Shown: positions 11,945 to 22,942 of the stretch, in pieces
Layout of the letters: each line of letters begins with the position of its first letter
How positions within the stretch are numbered: position 1 is the stretch's first letter
Assembly: GCA_002007465.1 (NCBI GenBank)
Contig: LNAC01000136.1
Coordinates: 2,268,840 to 2,332,839 of the forward strand
From: Ailurus styani
Lineage: Eukaryota > Chordata > Mammalia > Carnivora > Ailuridae
Reading direction: 5' to 3'
DNA: 64,000 bases
Made by a program: the position numbers and the translations under genes
Notes under the pieces: model-generated
The model's input: the letters and a program-made list of their open reading frames with translations, nothing else
Database searches by the model: none
Told to the model about the DNA's origin: nothing

Positions 11945-12325
11945 GTATTTTTGCCTTAGTTGGAACGGGCTAGGTTCTGCAGCAGGGAACAAATGAACAC
12001 ATGCATCTCAGTGACTTAAAACAACAAAGGCTTGTTTCAAGTTCATGCTACATGTCCATCCATCGTGCATTGGCAGAGTGCTGTTCGTCAGATCCCATAA
12101 GGACCCTGGCTAATGGGGCATCCACCACCTGGAGCTTCGCAGATCACAGCAAATCACGCACACGCTGTTAAAGAAGGGCCATGTGTCACTTTTCCCGTTT
12201 CCAACATTTTGATGTTGGCCAATGGAGGTCACATGTCCCCCACCTTGACACCAAAAATAGGGAAGTACAATCCTATTACATGGCTAGGAGGAGAGCCAGA
12301 AATATTCAGTGGACCGTACTCATGT
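11945..12325. mobile_element. Decayed interspersed repeat, LTR-like, family unresolved
   Basis: Segments such as 'gtgacttaaaacaacaaagg', 'catgctacatgtccatccat', 'ttggccaatggaggtcacat' and 'ggaagtacaatcctattaca' match the style of an old LTR or DNA repeat common in mammals. I recall the pattern but not the family with certainty. Confidence 0.4.
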
Positions 12326-12334
12326 CTGCTGCAG

Positions 12335-12760
12335 CTTTGATTTATCTTCCACCTTTATTTACTCACAGCCGTTTATCCATCTCAGAATATTTTTCTGAGG
12401 GCGTTTTAACGGTAGAGTGCGCTCTTCTAAGCACCATATGCAAAACAAAGATAAACTAGAAAAAAAATCCTGTCTTCAAGGAGATAGCTGTCTAGCACGT
12501 GCGCACGCACGCACACATACATACAGTGAATACAATCTAAATATGTCAAATGCCAGGGAAAAGCAGCAAACAAATTTCAATGAGCGTTTAGAGGAAGTAG
12601 GTTTTAGCCACAGGCAGTTTAACTCGAGATACCATCTGAGAAGGGCTTTGCAGAACGAGCACTGCACGTGAGGATGTCCAGGCAGCGGGAATGATATGAG
12701 TCGGGCCAGAAGAGTCGGGCGTGGCAGTTCCTGTGCAACGAATGGCAAAGTGTTCAGGTT
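12335..12760 (-). mobile_element. L2 LINE fragment, antisense
   Basis: Antisense L2 landmarks: a poorly kept 'tttattgagcacctactatg' equivalent near 12370, 'aatcctgtcttcaaggagat' near 12465, and 'gtccaggcagcgggaatgat' near 12677. A short CA/CG-type repeat at 12497-12527 interrupts it. Confidence 0.5.
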
Positions 12761-14230
12761 GAATTATGTTTTGAATACGGGAGGAGGAGAAGGGAGAAGA
12801 AGAGGGAGAAGTAGTCTTTTTGACCAGATTCGGTGCTGAGAAAATGACTCTGCCGATTGTGGCAAGCTCTGAAGGAGAAGACAATGGGGACGGGGTAGGA
12901 CTGGTGCAATAGTCAAACAAGAAGTAACTAGGGGCTCAGCTACAGAAGACCATCCCAACTGAGAGGAGAGAAGAGCCCCATCCTGGAACTGTATACAGCA
13001 TGAGAACACTGCACTTTCCCATTTCCCTTTCATCTGACCCAGAAAATACAACTCACCTTTCCCTCTGTCTAGGCCTGAGGGACTGGTCATTTGAGGCTTA
13101 GATCTTATCAGAGTGAAAAGGTCAGAAAGGGAGACCCGTCTCGATTGAGAGACTGGCTTCTGGCCATGTCATCCAAATAAGAGAGCATTCCTTTTATAAT
13201 GGAATTAATTCCCAATGGATAGTTGCTCTATTTGTCTTGAGTTTACTTGCTACCTCCAAGGTATTTCTGAAGCCACTACTTGAGGACTAAACTGCAGGGC
13301 TTAATTTTATGTCTGTTTGTCCCAGAGCCTGCCATCTCTCCTCTCGTGCCAATTTAACTCCGGTGTTTTGGTCCTCCAAATGGCCAATCCAGGTGAGCCC
13401 TGCCATGAGCCTTTGACCATCACAAGACTCTACTGCTTATGTTATCCTGAGCTTTAGGATGTTCATATGCACCAAATCTGCCTATTTTTGCGACTGCCCA
13501 CTGATTCCCCATGAACAGGAAAGTCTGCCTGCGATCTGATATGGTCTCTTAATGACTGACCTTTCCCACTCGGGAACTTTCTGTTCTGTTCTCACTGTTC
13601 CAACAGACCCAGACTTCCATCGCCACCCCCAGGAAGATGATCACAGCTGGCAGGGTCCTCAAGGTTCCTGGGATCCATGGAGAAGCAGCTGTAGGATGAT
13701 CTGAGACTTAGCTCTGAGCGGACAATGTCAATCTGTGTACTCTGATTCTCACACCAACAATTTCCATGGAAGTCAAAATCAGAACCAATGACCTGGCTGA
13801 TGATGCCAAGGTCTGAAACCGTTAAAGATAAGGGTTAGGCTAGTTCCCAGGAAGCCCAGGACTTTAGAATCCACGCACAAAAAGATCACTGCTCTTTACC
13901 CATAGTCCTTCATAGACTATACCATACGCTGGGTAGAATTCTTTTGCAATTTTTTTCCAGTTTAGATTTATTTTTCACTTTATTATATTTCATGTCTATA
14001 AAATACTTCAGGATTCAACTGATATTTAATGATTATTTACATAGAATGAGACCACCTGGGATGCTACAGAGTAATTAAATCCCCCCAAAAGAGTGGGGGG
14101 GAAAGAAAGAAAAACTATACTAGATTCCCTAGGAGAATTTTGGCCAAACTCTCTCTCTACATTTTACCTATACTTTCAGAGCAAGGTATAGCAAAGAGGG
14201 GACACCGAGATATGTCTTCCTCTGGGCCGG
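12761..14230. other. Unique non-coding sequence
   Basis: Purine-rich at 12780-12815, otherwise mixed. No gene or repeat recognised. Confidence 0.4.
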
Positions 14231-14449
14231 GGGCACCTGGGTGGCTGGGACACCAGGGTGGCTCCGTTGGTTAAGCGTCTGCCTTTGGCTCAGATCATGA
14301 TCCCAGGGTCCTGGGATGGATCCCTGCATGGGGCCCTCGGCTCAGCAGGGAGCCTGCTTCTCTCTCCCCCTCTCCCTGCTGCTCTGCCTACTTCAGCACG
14401 CTTTCTCCCTCTGACAAATAAATAAATAAAATCTTTTAAAAAAAAAGAA
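14231..14449 (+). mobile_element. SINEC with duplicated head
   Basis: Carnivore SINE in which the first 16 or so bases occur twice in tandem. 'gggcacctgggtggct' (14231-14246) is followed immediately by 'gggacaccagggtggct' (14247-14263), and the rest is a normal body with 'aataaataaaatctttt' and an A/AAAG-rich tail running to about 14470. The head doubling is a local duplication within the element. Confidence 0.93.
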
Positions 14450-14984
14450 AAGAAAGAAAGAAAAGAGGAAGAGGAGGAGATAGGATTTCCAGAAGAGCAA
14501 GGAGGTCAGGTGAATATTCCAGGTGGAAAGACTGGCACAGAAACAGGAAAGCATTGAGCATAATACCCGGGGAATAATGGGAAGTCCGGTTTGGCTGTGT
14601 TAAGGGACGGAACAACAAAGATGATAGAAAAAGGATCTCAGGACAAGTGGGTAGAGGCCTTTAAAAGCCCAGAGAAGAAACCTGTTTGAACACAGCAGGA
14701 AACGGGAGCTGTTGGTGGCTTCTCAATGGAGACACGGCATCACCAAAATAAGCATCAGATCATTCTCTCCAACCGCGAGCTCAACCACTTGTTAACCAGA
14801 CTCTGTCGATACCGGTCGCTTTGTGCTCCCCAGAAGCGTTGGCAGTGGCTGTCTCCTCTGCATGGACGGGACCCCAACCCAGACCTCCGTGTAGTTGGCT
14901 CCTTCTTAATATTCAGGTCTCTGCGTCAAGAGTCTCCTCCCCATTGAGCCTCCCTGACCAGCCGGGTCTACAGAACGCCTCGCC

Positions 14985-15178
14985 ACCCCTACCTACCATT
15001 GTGTTTTGCTTTCCAGCAACACTTATCATAATTGGTATTATTCTATTCATTTCATTACTGGCTTATAGCTTGTCTCCGCCCACTTTCCTATAAGCTCCAC
15101 GTGAGCAGATACCTTATCAATGACAAATAGAGTAGCACCGTACCTATTACAATGGATGATAAGCAATAGGTACCCCGT
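14985..15178 (+). mobile_element. L2 LINE 3' UTR fragment
   Basis: Shows 'agcaacacttatcataattg', 'ctataagctccacgtgagca' and a degraded 'agtaggtactcaataaat'-like end ('aagcaataggtacccc'). It ends where the next SINE inserted. Confidence 0.6.
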
Positions 15179-15187
15179 AACTATTTT

Positions 15188-15378
15188 TTTAAAGATTTTA
15201 TTTATTTGACACAGAGAGAGAGAGATCACAAGTAGGCTGAGAGGCAGACAGAGAGAGAGAAGGAGGCAGGCTCCCTGCTGAGCATGGAGCCCGATGCGGG
15301 GCTCGATCCCAGGACCATGAGATCATGACCTGAGCTGAAGGCAGAGGCTTTAACCCACTGACCCACCCAGGCGCCCCT
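15188..15378 (-). mobile_element. SINEC, antisense, mustelid-type
   Basis: Starts on the minus strand with 'ggggcgcctgggtgggtcag', then 'gggttaaagcctctgcc', and ends in 'aataaaatctttaaaaaaa'. A short duplication 'aactattttt' lies on both sides (about 15179-15188 and 15383-15392). The body has the 'cttgtgatctctctctctg' segment. Confidence 0.95.
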
Positions 15379-15392
15379 CTGAAACTATTTTT

Positions 15393-16365
15393 AACAGCTG
15401 TATTGAGACCTACTTCACATACTATACATCTCGCCTATTTAAAATTCACTGCCCACTGTTTTTGTATTTTCAGAGTTGTATGAAAATGACCACAGTTCAC
15501 TTCAGAACCTTTTTTTCTCACCCCCAAAAGAAACCCCATATCCCCCCTTACCATATTCCCATCAACCCTTCCAGCCCGATGTGACCACTAATCTACCTTC
15601 CATGTCTCTGGATTTGCCTATTCTGGACATTTCATAAAAACAGAACCACACTGTCTGTGGCCTTTTATGACTGGCTCTTTTTACTTAGCATAGTGCTTGC
15701 AAGGTTCACCCGTGTTATAGCATGGATCAGGACCTCATTCATTTTTATGGCAAAATAAAATTCTGTTTCTTTTGTTTATCCACTCCTCAGATGATAGACT
15801 TTGGGTTGTTTCCATTTTGGGGAGTTTTTGTGGGAACAAATGTTTTCACTTCTTTTGGGTACCTAGCTAGGAGGGAATTGCTGGGTCACATGCTAACTCT
15901 GTGTTTGACCTTCTGAGGAACCACCCCACTGTTTTCCAACAGTGATTGTACCACTTTACGTTTCAACCAGCAATGTGCGAGGGCTCCGATGGCTTCACAT
16001 CCTTGCCCACACTTGTGATTATCTGTCACAGCCATCCAAGTGAGTGTAAACTAGTGTCTCACCGTGGTTTTGATTTGCATTTCCTGTCTATGGCCACACC
16101 ACCCTGAGCGTGCCCCATCTCGTCTGATTTGCATTTCCCTGAATTTTTATATAGTTTTATGTGCTTATTGACCACTTACATGTGTTCTTGGGAGAAATGT
16201 CCATTTAGATCCTTTATGCCCATTTTTAATTGGGCTATTTGTCTTTATTACTGAGTGCATCTTCTGCATTGAACTCTCTTATCAAGTATGGTTTGCAAGT
16301 ATTTTCTCCCACTGTGTGGTTTGCCTTTTCACTTTCTCGGTTGTATCCTTCAATAACTTTTTTAA
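15393..16365 (-). mobile_element. LINE-1 3' end, antisense (host of 5S insertion)
   Basis: Antisense L1M 3' region: 'gtattgagacctacttcaca', 'tctggatttgcctattctgg', 'tcttttacttagcatagtg' equivalent, 'ggaattgctgggtcacatg', 'ccactgttttccaacagtg', 'gttttgatttgcatttcc' and 'tttctcccactgtgtggttt'. It is interrupted at 16085-16124 by a 5S rRNA fragment with a target duplication. Several hundred bases are otherwise collinear with the usual L1 order. Confidence 0.85.
16086..16128 (+). pseudogene. 5S rRNA 5' fragment (positions 1-43), retro-insertion
   Basis: Matches the first 43 nt of vertebrate 5S rRNA at 38/43 by eye ('ccaccctgagcgtgcccca', 'atctcgtctgat'). Two of the five mismatches are C-to-T at CpG sites. 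It is flanked by a perfect 14-bp repeat 'tgatttgcatttcc' (16071-16084 and 16125-16138), the second copy overlapping the last four bases of the match. The interrupted sequence is the antisense L1. There is no poly(A) and the internal promoter (A box and C box) is absent, so it cannot be transcribed as 5S. Confidence 0.85.
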
Positions 16366-16394
16366 ATAAGCCATGAATAAAACCAACCCTTTAA

Positions 16395-16530
16395 GACAGA
16401 GACTGTCTCTGACCAGCTCATAAGTGTGTGGCAAATCAGCAGCAGGGTGGGACCTAGAGGGGAACGCAAGTCACCTGTCTTCTGTCTTGAGTTTTGCTTA
16501 CTGTTCTCAGAGCATGGTCCTACTGTCCCA
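16395..16530 (-). mobile_element. Possible MIR SINE, antisense
   Basis: 'agctcataagtgtgtggcaa' followed by 'cagcagggtgggacctagag' resembles the antisense MIR 'agctagtaagtggcagagcc..gggattcgaaccc' block. Weak match. Confidence 0.3.
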
Positions 16531-16624
16531 GAAGCAATGACATCATCCTATGACAATTCAAAGAATGCAGCATTTGGTAAATTGGCTCAGGAGCGCTAAC
16601 CAAATAGAAAGATGCCCACAGTTT

Positions 16625-16706
16625 AAAAAAAAAGAAAGAAAGAAAGAAAGAAAAAGAGAAAAGGAAAGGAAAGGAAAAGGAAAGGGAAGAGGAAAGGAAA
16701 AAAGGG
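16625..16706. repeat. (AAAG)n / A-G-rich simple repeat
   Basis: AAAG units grading into GAAAGG units on one strand: a polypurine tract of about 80 bases, able to form triplex or slip during copying. Confidence 0.95.
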
Positions 16707-18141
16707 TTTGCTGGGAGCGGGGCTGTAATAAATCTTAAGTGGCCTACAATTCAGTTTTCTCTTGAAAAACTCTGAAATTGATGAATGGGGTTGCACACAC
16801 AGGAAAAAAAAAAGGTATTAGTTAAGTGCAAGTAAGTACAATAGGCCCAGGATGAGTATGCAGTAAACTTCTAGACCGATAGTTCTGGATATCTGCTTAC
16901 AAGAGTAAAGGCGCTGGAAGAGCCCCCTCCGTGCACTGCATTCGAACTAGTGAGAACTGCCCGGTTTTATTTTGGTTGAGAAACATCACCTAGTAAAAAC
17001 AAGGTACAAGCCTGGGAACAGTGACAGGGAGGGAACTGGGTTATTTTTACAGCTGGAAGAGCTTCTCAGAGTAGAGAAATACCAGACCTTAAGTACTTAT
17101 TACAAAAATATCAGACCTTAAGTACTTAGCACAAACATAGATATATATGCAATATATTCCATATGTATCTAGAGAGAAAGGCAGCAAGGAAAGGACTTGC
17201 CTTTAATAAATCGTAACTACTTTCAATGCTGGTATGGGACCCACGTTGTAATTTTCCCAAGACAGAGTTAACCTCTTAGATAAGACATGAATTTAAATAG
17301 AAATTTAATGCTTCCTTTGTGATTCTAACCCTAAATTAACGATCAGATTATGTAGGAATACAAACAAGATTAATCTAATATTACAGAGAGCAATCTAAAA
17401 ATATTATATATTAAATAGAGAGCAATCTATAAATAATTTTTAAAACACATATTTAAAAATATATGTCTATTTCTATAGGGCAGTAAAGTTTGGACTAAGA
17501 ATAAATAAAAGACATGTTCAGAACACAGCTTCATTATACTCTATAAATTAAAAGGGCAGAATCCATGACATGTGAATTAAGTTACAGGTATAATGATTTA
17601 TTATAATGGAAGTGGGCTATGTGACAACCTAAGGTGGAGGCAAACATAAAATGTAACAGAGTATACATCATCTTAAAATTATCTTAAATATTACTTCTGG
17701 TTTCACATTCTCAGTGGACACTCTTCCATCTATAGTCAGTGTTCAATGCAATCTTCACTTTCAAAATCAAATACAGGAAGACACATTTGGGAGTTGAAAG
17801 CAATCACCCAGGTGTCTGTGTTTTATCCTTTAAGTTGATACAGGACCTCCAGTGCAAATAATAGCATGCGGATGCTAAAGTAGAGATAATACCTAAATTT
17901 ATCCAAGGAGAATTGCAGTGTGGGCAAACCTCATGGTTCCCTGCCTCATGAGTATGCCGGCAAGATGACTTGGAATCCTCAAATTAGACAAACTGATAGG
18001 CCTTCCAATATCCCAGCCTCACACTTTCTTGACTCTGTCTAACCCAGTGGTCTTCACCAGTTCTCTACCTGATCAGCTAATCAGCATGTCCACACCTGGA
18101 ACATTATCATGGTGCAGAACAGCTCTAACCTGGAGCTTACC
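16707..18141. other. Unique AT-rich non-coding sequence
   Basis: No gene or interspersed repeat recognised. It contains two small local duplications (17079-17136 and about 17384-17440, see findings). Confidence 0.4.
17079..17136. repeat. 29-bp tandem duplication
   Basis: Two adjacent units (17079-17107 and 17108-17136), each with the core 'cagaccttaagtactta'. They differ at a few positions. Confidence 0.85.
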
Positions 18142-18245
18142 AAAATAAATAAATAAATAAATAATAAAAAAATAAAAAATAAATTTAAAAAAATCTAAAA
18201 ACATACACACACACACACACAGACGCACACACACGCACACACCCT
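18142..18245. repeat. Compound (AAAT)n / (CA)n microsatellite
   Basis: AAAT-type and A-rich repeats (18142-18200) run into interrupted CA repeats (18203-18245). No SINE body adjoins it on either side, so this is a free-standing compound microsatellite. Confidence 0.9.
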
Positions 18246-18719
18246 CACGCCCTCTGGGATGCCTCCATCCCATGTCTCCACTTCCGCCATTCTGGTCCAA
18301 CTGGCCCTCCATTTTGATTTTGTACTCAGTTCCTACAGCAGCCCCATTCCTTTGACCCACCAGGCCTACACCGGCCCCTCCACCCTCCGCAAAGCCTGTG
18401 CTGCCTCATTTCGGAGGTGCTCCCCCTCTTAATCAAGAGCCCTTGGATTCGTTCCCCCAGTACCCCCACCCCACCCGCAGCTTCCTGACGATCTCTTCCC
18501 TTCTCTCTCGCGCTGCCAAATGCTAACTCCCTGTTTTGTCCTGTCCCAATCTCAGGTTTGGGAGCCTTCATGACAAAAGCACAGAACAGTACGGATTGCT
18601 TCATTTGTTCACGAGTAATAGTCAACCACTACTTTCTGAGCGATAACTAAGTACAAGCAGCAAATACTCTCATTGTTATTTGTCTATTCGGCTATTCTTT
18701 TCATAGTTAGTCATCATTG
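18246..18719. other. Unique CT-rich non-coding sequence
   Basis: No exon, promoter or repeat recognised. Confidence 0.4.
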
Positions 18720-19205
18720 ACTATTTTTTTTTTTAATTTGAGTACAGTTGAGACAGGATGGTCCATTAGTTTCAGGTGCACAGTGGAGGGACTGGTCTCA
18801 TCTGTATGTTATCCCAGGCGCACCCCGAGTGGAGCTACCGTCCGTCGTGTGCAACACTGTTACGACACCCCTGACGCTGTTCCTCATGAGCCTTTCATCC
18901 CTGTGACTTCTTCACGCCATCACTGGGAGCCTGTACCTCCCACTCCCCTTCACCATTCTGCCCATCCCCCATCCCCTCCCCCTCTGGCAGCCACCAGTTT
19001 GTTCTCTGTATTTATAAGTCCGCTTCTGCTTTTTGTTTGTTTCTTCATTGGTGTTTTTTTTCTTAATTCCATATATGAGGGAATCATACGGTATGTGCCT
19101 TTCTTGGCTGGACTTACTTCATTTAGCATGACACCCTCTACGTCCACGCCCGTCGTCACAAATGGCCCCATCTCATCCTTTTTTATGGCTTCTTATCAGA
19201 ATTTC
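18720..19205 (-). mobile_element. LINE-1 3' end, antisense
   Basis: T-run followed by 'tttgagtacagttgagacag', 'ttagtttcaggtgcacag', 'ccatccccctctggcagcc' region, 'gttctctgtatttataagtc', 'atatatgagggaatcatacg' and 'cttcatttagcatgacaccc'. These are the antisense landmarks of a carnivore/placental L1 3' UTR and ORF2 end. The 192-codon sense frame that spans it is therefore not a gene. Confidence 0.82.
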
Positions 19206-19557
19206 CTTAACACGCGTCCAACCACTGGGGCAGAGGGACACCACCTGGACCCAGCTCTCCCCAGGGCCTGCAGGTGGCCTCCCCCTCAGCAGTGACTCGG
19301 GAGACGGAGCCACTCAACACAGACTTCCTTTCCCCGTCAACTTGAACTCCCCTGCACTCCGCCCACCCTTCAGTCTTCCTTCGTCTCCAGGCACCAGCCC
19401 ATGCTCCTCTTGCCTTCCGAAGGGTCTCGTGACCCTTCCAAACCTTTTTCTCTCTGTGTGGCGCTTCCTATCCCAAGTGCACACGGAGCTAGGTGCTGGG
19501 GACGCAAACGAGGCCGAGGCGTGGCTCCGGCTCCCAGCTAGTGAAAAGATGTGCAAC
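19206..19557. other. Unique non-coding sequence
   Basis: GC-moderate sequence. No repeat or gene recognised. Confidence 0.4.
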
Positions 19558-19612
19558 TATACAAACACACACTCACTCACACACTCACTCACACACACAC
19601 ACACACACACAT
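19558..19612. repeat. (CACT)n / (CA)n microsatellite
   Basis: Alternating 'actcactcacac' units followed by about ten CA units. Confidence 0.95.
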
Positions 19613-19917
19613 GCAATTAGGGTAATCATTTCTCTTCCAAATTCAGACACGTCTGAAAGGAAAAGGGGATATTAAAAAATACTTAATGGCAGTAATGCAT
19701 AAGCCAGGACTATCCCAGATGAAATAGGAGGTGCAGTCACACTAATTACAACATAGTAGGATACCCTCAATTACGGAGCCATTAAAATCTGTCTAAAATT
19801 ATTTAGTAACCCTGGAAAAGGCTTACAATATAATGTTAAGTGAAAACAACAGAAAGAAACCTTACATGGAAACTGAGCATCACTTGGTTAAAAATAAAAA
19901 GCAAGATATGGTAAGGG

Positions 19918-20145
19918 ACACCCACTGAGCGTGTAGTGTGTGCCCGGTACTACCGCTCACCGTTTGTAGCTCATCCTCTCAATGATTCTACGACGGAAAT
20001 ACTGTCGGATCTTTTTCACACATGAAGAAACTGAGGCACACAGAGCTCAAGGCACTTGCCTACGGCCTCCCAGCTTGGAAGCAGCAGGGTTAGGATTCAA
20101 TCCCTTGTGTTTCTAGACCTGTGATCGTAGCTACCCAGGGCATGC
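19918..20145 (-). mobile_element. MIR SINE, antisense
   Basis: Near full-length antisense MIR: 'gtgtgtgcccggtactaccg', 'tcatcctctcaatgattcta', 'acatgaagaaactgaggcac', 'aaggcacttgcctacggcct' and 'agggttaggattcaatccc'. Confidence 0.85.
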
Positions 20146-20209
20146 ATCCATGAGACAGAGACAGGGCGAGAACACAGGGAGGCAGGCAGATAGGTGATAA
20201 GAAACTCTA

Positions 20210-21190
20210 TACTCATTTCCTCTCCTGTCCCACATCCCCGAGTTCCCCTCATTATTCAACCAAGCTCTGGCACCAAGATCGCAATTAACCTCCTCATCAC
20301 CAAATCTTTAAGCCACGTTTCAGGCCCCATAGGCCAGATTCTCTCTACAGCTCTTCTCACTCGTGGACACCCTAGAAAGGGAACACCTGTTCTCGTGGCT
20401 TCCAGGGTCTACCTTCAGGGCCTCCGTGACCCTCAACAGTCCCTTTAGCCCCAAGAGGAGACGTTCCCATAATGTTCTATCCTCGGCCGCCTCCACCCGC
20501 CACTCTTCATGCTGCGATCCCTTAGCAACCCTACCCTATCTGCGTGCCCTTCTCTGGAACAAAGACATTAAGCCTGAACCCCTCCTTCCCTCCTGCAGAG
20601 CGCCCCAATTCCATAAACGAGTCCACCTTCCTCCTGGGCCCGTGGCCATGGAGTTGAGAGTGACCTTCACCTTCTCCCTCCTCCTCATCCTCCACTTCCA
20701 CTTAGTTCCTGAGCCATACTGAGTCCACCTCTGCAAGAATCCAAAGCCATTCTCCTTCCGTTGTACCAGCTTCTGTTTCATTACCAATAGCCTCTGCCGA
20801 CAAGATAGCCTCTCTGCCTCCTCCTCTCTGCCTCCTCCAGCTCATCACACACGCTGAGACCAGCGGAGTCCTCCCCGGCGTGACTGAGCCATACCCTGCA
20901 GCCTGTAGCCCCATCCACATCCGTCCTCCATCGAACGACAGCTGTGAGTAACAATGTCCTATTTCCTGGAAAGCACAGAACGTCTCACGCACTACACGGT
21001 GGACTCTCATGTTGGTTGACAGAGCAGGTTGTTGCCTCTTCTCAGGGAACTTCAACCTAACTCTTTATCCTACGTGATGAACTTGAAACTCCCTAGCCTA
21101 AGCATTCAAAGCCTTATAGAACCAGATCCGTAGTAGGAAGTTTTCATGTCCCGCATCTGCTTTCCCTCATTCCTCAGCAACAGCACCCTC
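20210..21190 (+). mobile_element. L2-type LINE ORF2/3' segment
   Basis: Several L2-clade landmarks occur in order: a degraded 'cttggcttcc..gtgacaccac' block at about 20395-20430, 'attaccaatagcctctgccg' (20780-20800), and 'aaactccctagcctaagcat tcaaagcc'-type sequence at about 21088-21115. All coding capacity is lost. Confidence 0.5.
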
Positions 21191-21949
21191 TTTTCCCCTG
21201 GGGAGCTGTCCCTCCCATCAAAGGTCAACATCTCCCTCACTTCAAGGGTGAACATGTGACCCAAGGTGACCCACACCCATACAGCCCTTCTGCGTGGACA
21301 AAGTCAGTGGCCTATGAGTAGACGGATGACCCTGTCAGGAAGACCTGGAGTCTTTTTCAGGGGTTAATTTCAACAGCAGGTAAGGGAGATACGAAGAATC
21401 GTAGGAGCTTCGGGAAAGGGCCTGTGTGAGAATAAGGTGCATGCAGGGCAACCGAGAAACCCCTGACATTAGCACTACCTCTGGACTTTCAGCTGCACAG
21501 ACTCACAAGCACCTTTTAAAAACTCCTGGATCTAGAAGTGTTTCAGGATTCAGAACTCTCCAGATGAGGAGTGTACAAGGCCCATACTGACGTGTATTAT
21601 ATACGCCTCCACCGGCCTCAAGGACACTGTGCTCATAATCAAACTCAGTAATGTATTGCTGCAACAGCAACAAAACATTGATGCCCTAATTAATGCCAGT
21701 TTAGGTCAAGATAGGTTTTGCCATGAAGACAGTACACATCAGGTAAGGCCTGTCTGCATCCAGGGTTTAGCTGCTGTTTCCAGAACCACACCTAACGGCA
21801 CACGGATCTGTTTAAACCAACAGCCCCTGTTTCCTTATCTGATTGTTTATTAGTTCTATTTCAGCAGTAGGAGATTGGGTTTTCAACACTGGCACCTAGA
21901 AGAGTCCCATTTGTATTTCCATATTCCTATGTTTCAATTTTATTTTCCA
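21191..21949. other. Unique non-coding sequence
   Basis: No gene or repeat recognised. Confidence 0.4.
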
Positions 21950-22165
21950 TTACTCCTCCACGCGCACTCTCATCTGAGTCAAACGCAAAGGGATAGCACA
22001 GGGAATATAGTCAGTAATGTTGTAATAAGGCCGTATGCTGACAGACGGTGACCGCGCTTATCAGGGTGACCGCTGACTAACGTATAGAGTTGTTGGATCA
22101 GTATGTTGTGCATCTGAAACTACTCTAACATCATACGCTAATTATACTTCAATTTAAAAAAGACC
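21950..22165 (+). mobile_element. LINE-1 3' terminus
   Basis: Contains 'gggaatatagtcagtaatgt', 'tgtaataaggccgtatgctg', 'atcagtatgttgtgcatctg', 'aaactactctaacatcatac' and 'aattatacttcaatttaaaa', the classic last 200 bases of an L1, sense orientation, with a short A-tail. Confidence 0.88.
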
Positions 22166-22554
22166 ATGTTTTGATTCTTTTGCATCTTCCATGCTGTCTA
22201 TGCCTTATAAACAAAGCTGCCCAACCTAGAGATGGGGGAACCTTAGCTGGTTGATTTTCTAGTCTGTTCTACCAGCCCTAACCTCTGTGCATGGCTCTCA
22301 GGGAAAAAGCATAGCTACCACTGTCCTCTAAAGGGGGGATCAGGACCAACACCGACTCCATCTCCTTTCAGCCCCCACTAGATCCCCAGGGGCAAGCACA
22401 AGGATCTAGAAAATCACAAGTCACTCCACTTACAGAGACCTGCGTTAACCATGGCATGCTCTTACTTTCCTTCAAACAGCTTCTGCATCTCCTTAGAGCC
22501 CTTGTAGCCTATGTGATGCCTCCTGTCTTACAGTCTTTACATATTCGTGTTCAT
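22166..22554. other. Unique non-coding sequence
   Basis: Nothing recognised. Confidence 0.4.
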
Positions 22555-22700
22555 TATTAGGCACGTGATTTCTCAGCAACCCTGCCAGGTGGCTTGAGCA
22601 GGTATTAGGGTCCCCTCTTTGAAAAGTGAGGCAATGAGTGTCGAGTTGGTTAATGAGAGAAAAAGCCCTCAAACTTGCTGACTCCTACTCTTGTTTTCTT
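22555..22700 (-). mobile_element. MIR SINE fragment, antisense
   Basis: 'cagcaaccctgccaggtggc' and 'aaaagtgaggcaatgagtgt' correspond to antisense MIR '..caaccctatgaggtagg' and 'gatgaggaaactgaggc'. Confidence 0.5.
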
Positions 22701-22873
22701 CCTGGTCTCATTCCCCTGCAAGGATTACCCCACTCTAAAGAGTTTATTGGCACTGATTGTCCTTTCCTGCTACCGTGAGATGTAGACAACTAATCTGTTG
22801 AAACGCGGAAGAATACTGCATGAGCAATTTCACTCTAATTATGTGCATATTTAACTTTGGTAAAAAAAAATTA

Positions 22874-22893
22874 ACATATATATACATATACAT

Positions 22894-22932
<39 letters not shown>

Positions 22933-22942
22933 ATACACACAC
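22874..22942. repeat. (TA)/(TG)n microsatellite
   Basis: A TA/CATA-rich run (22874-22894) joins about 18 TG units (22895-22930), followed by a short CA stretch, so part can fold back on itself. Confidence 0.95.

Noticed and set aside
18717..19295. 192-codon plus-strand frame
   Set aside because: It reads through an antisense L1 3' end and gives no family-like protein.
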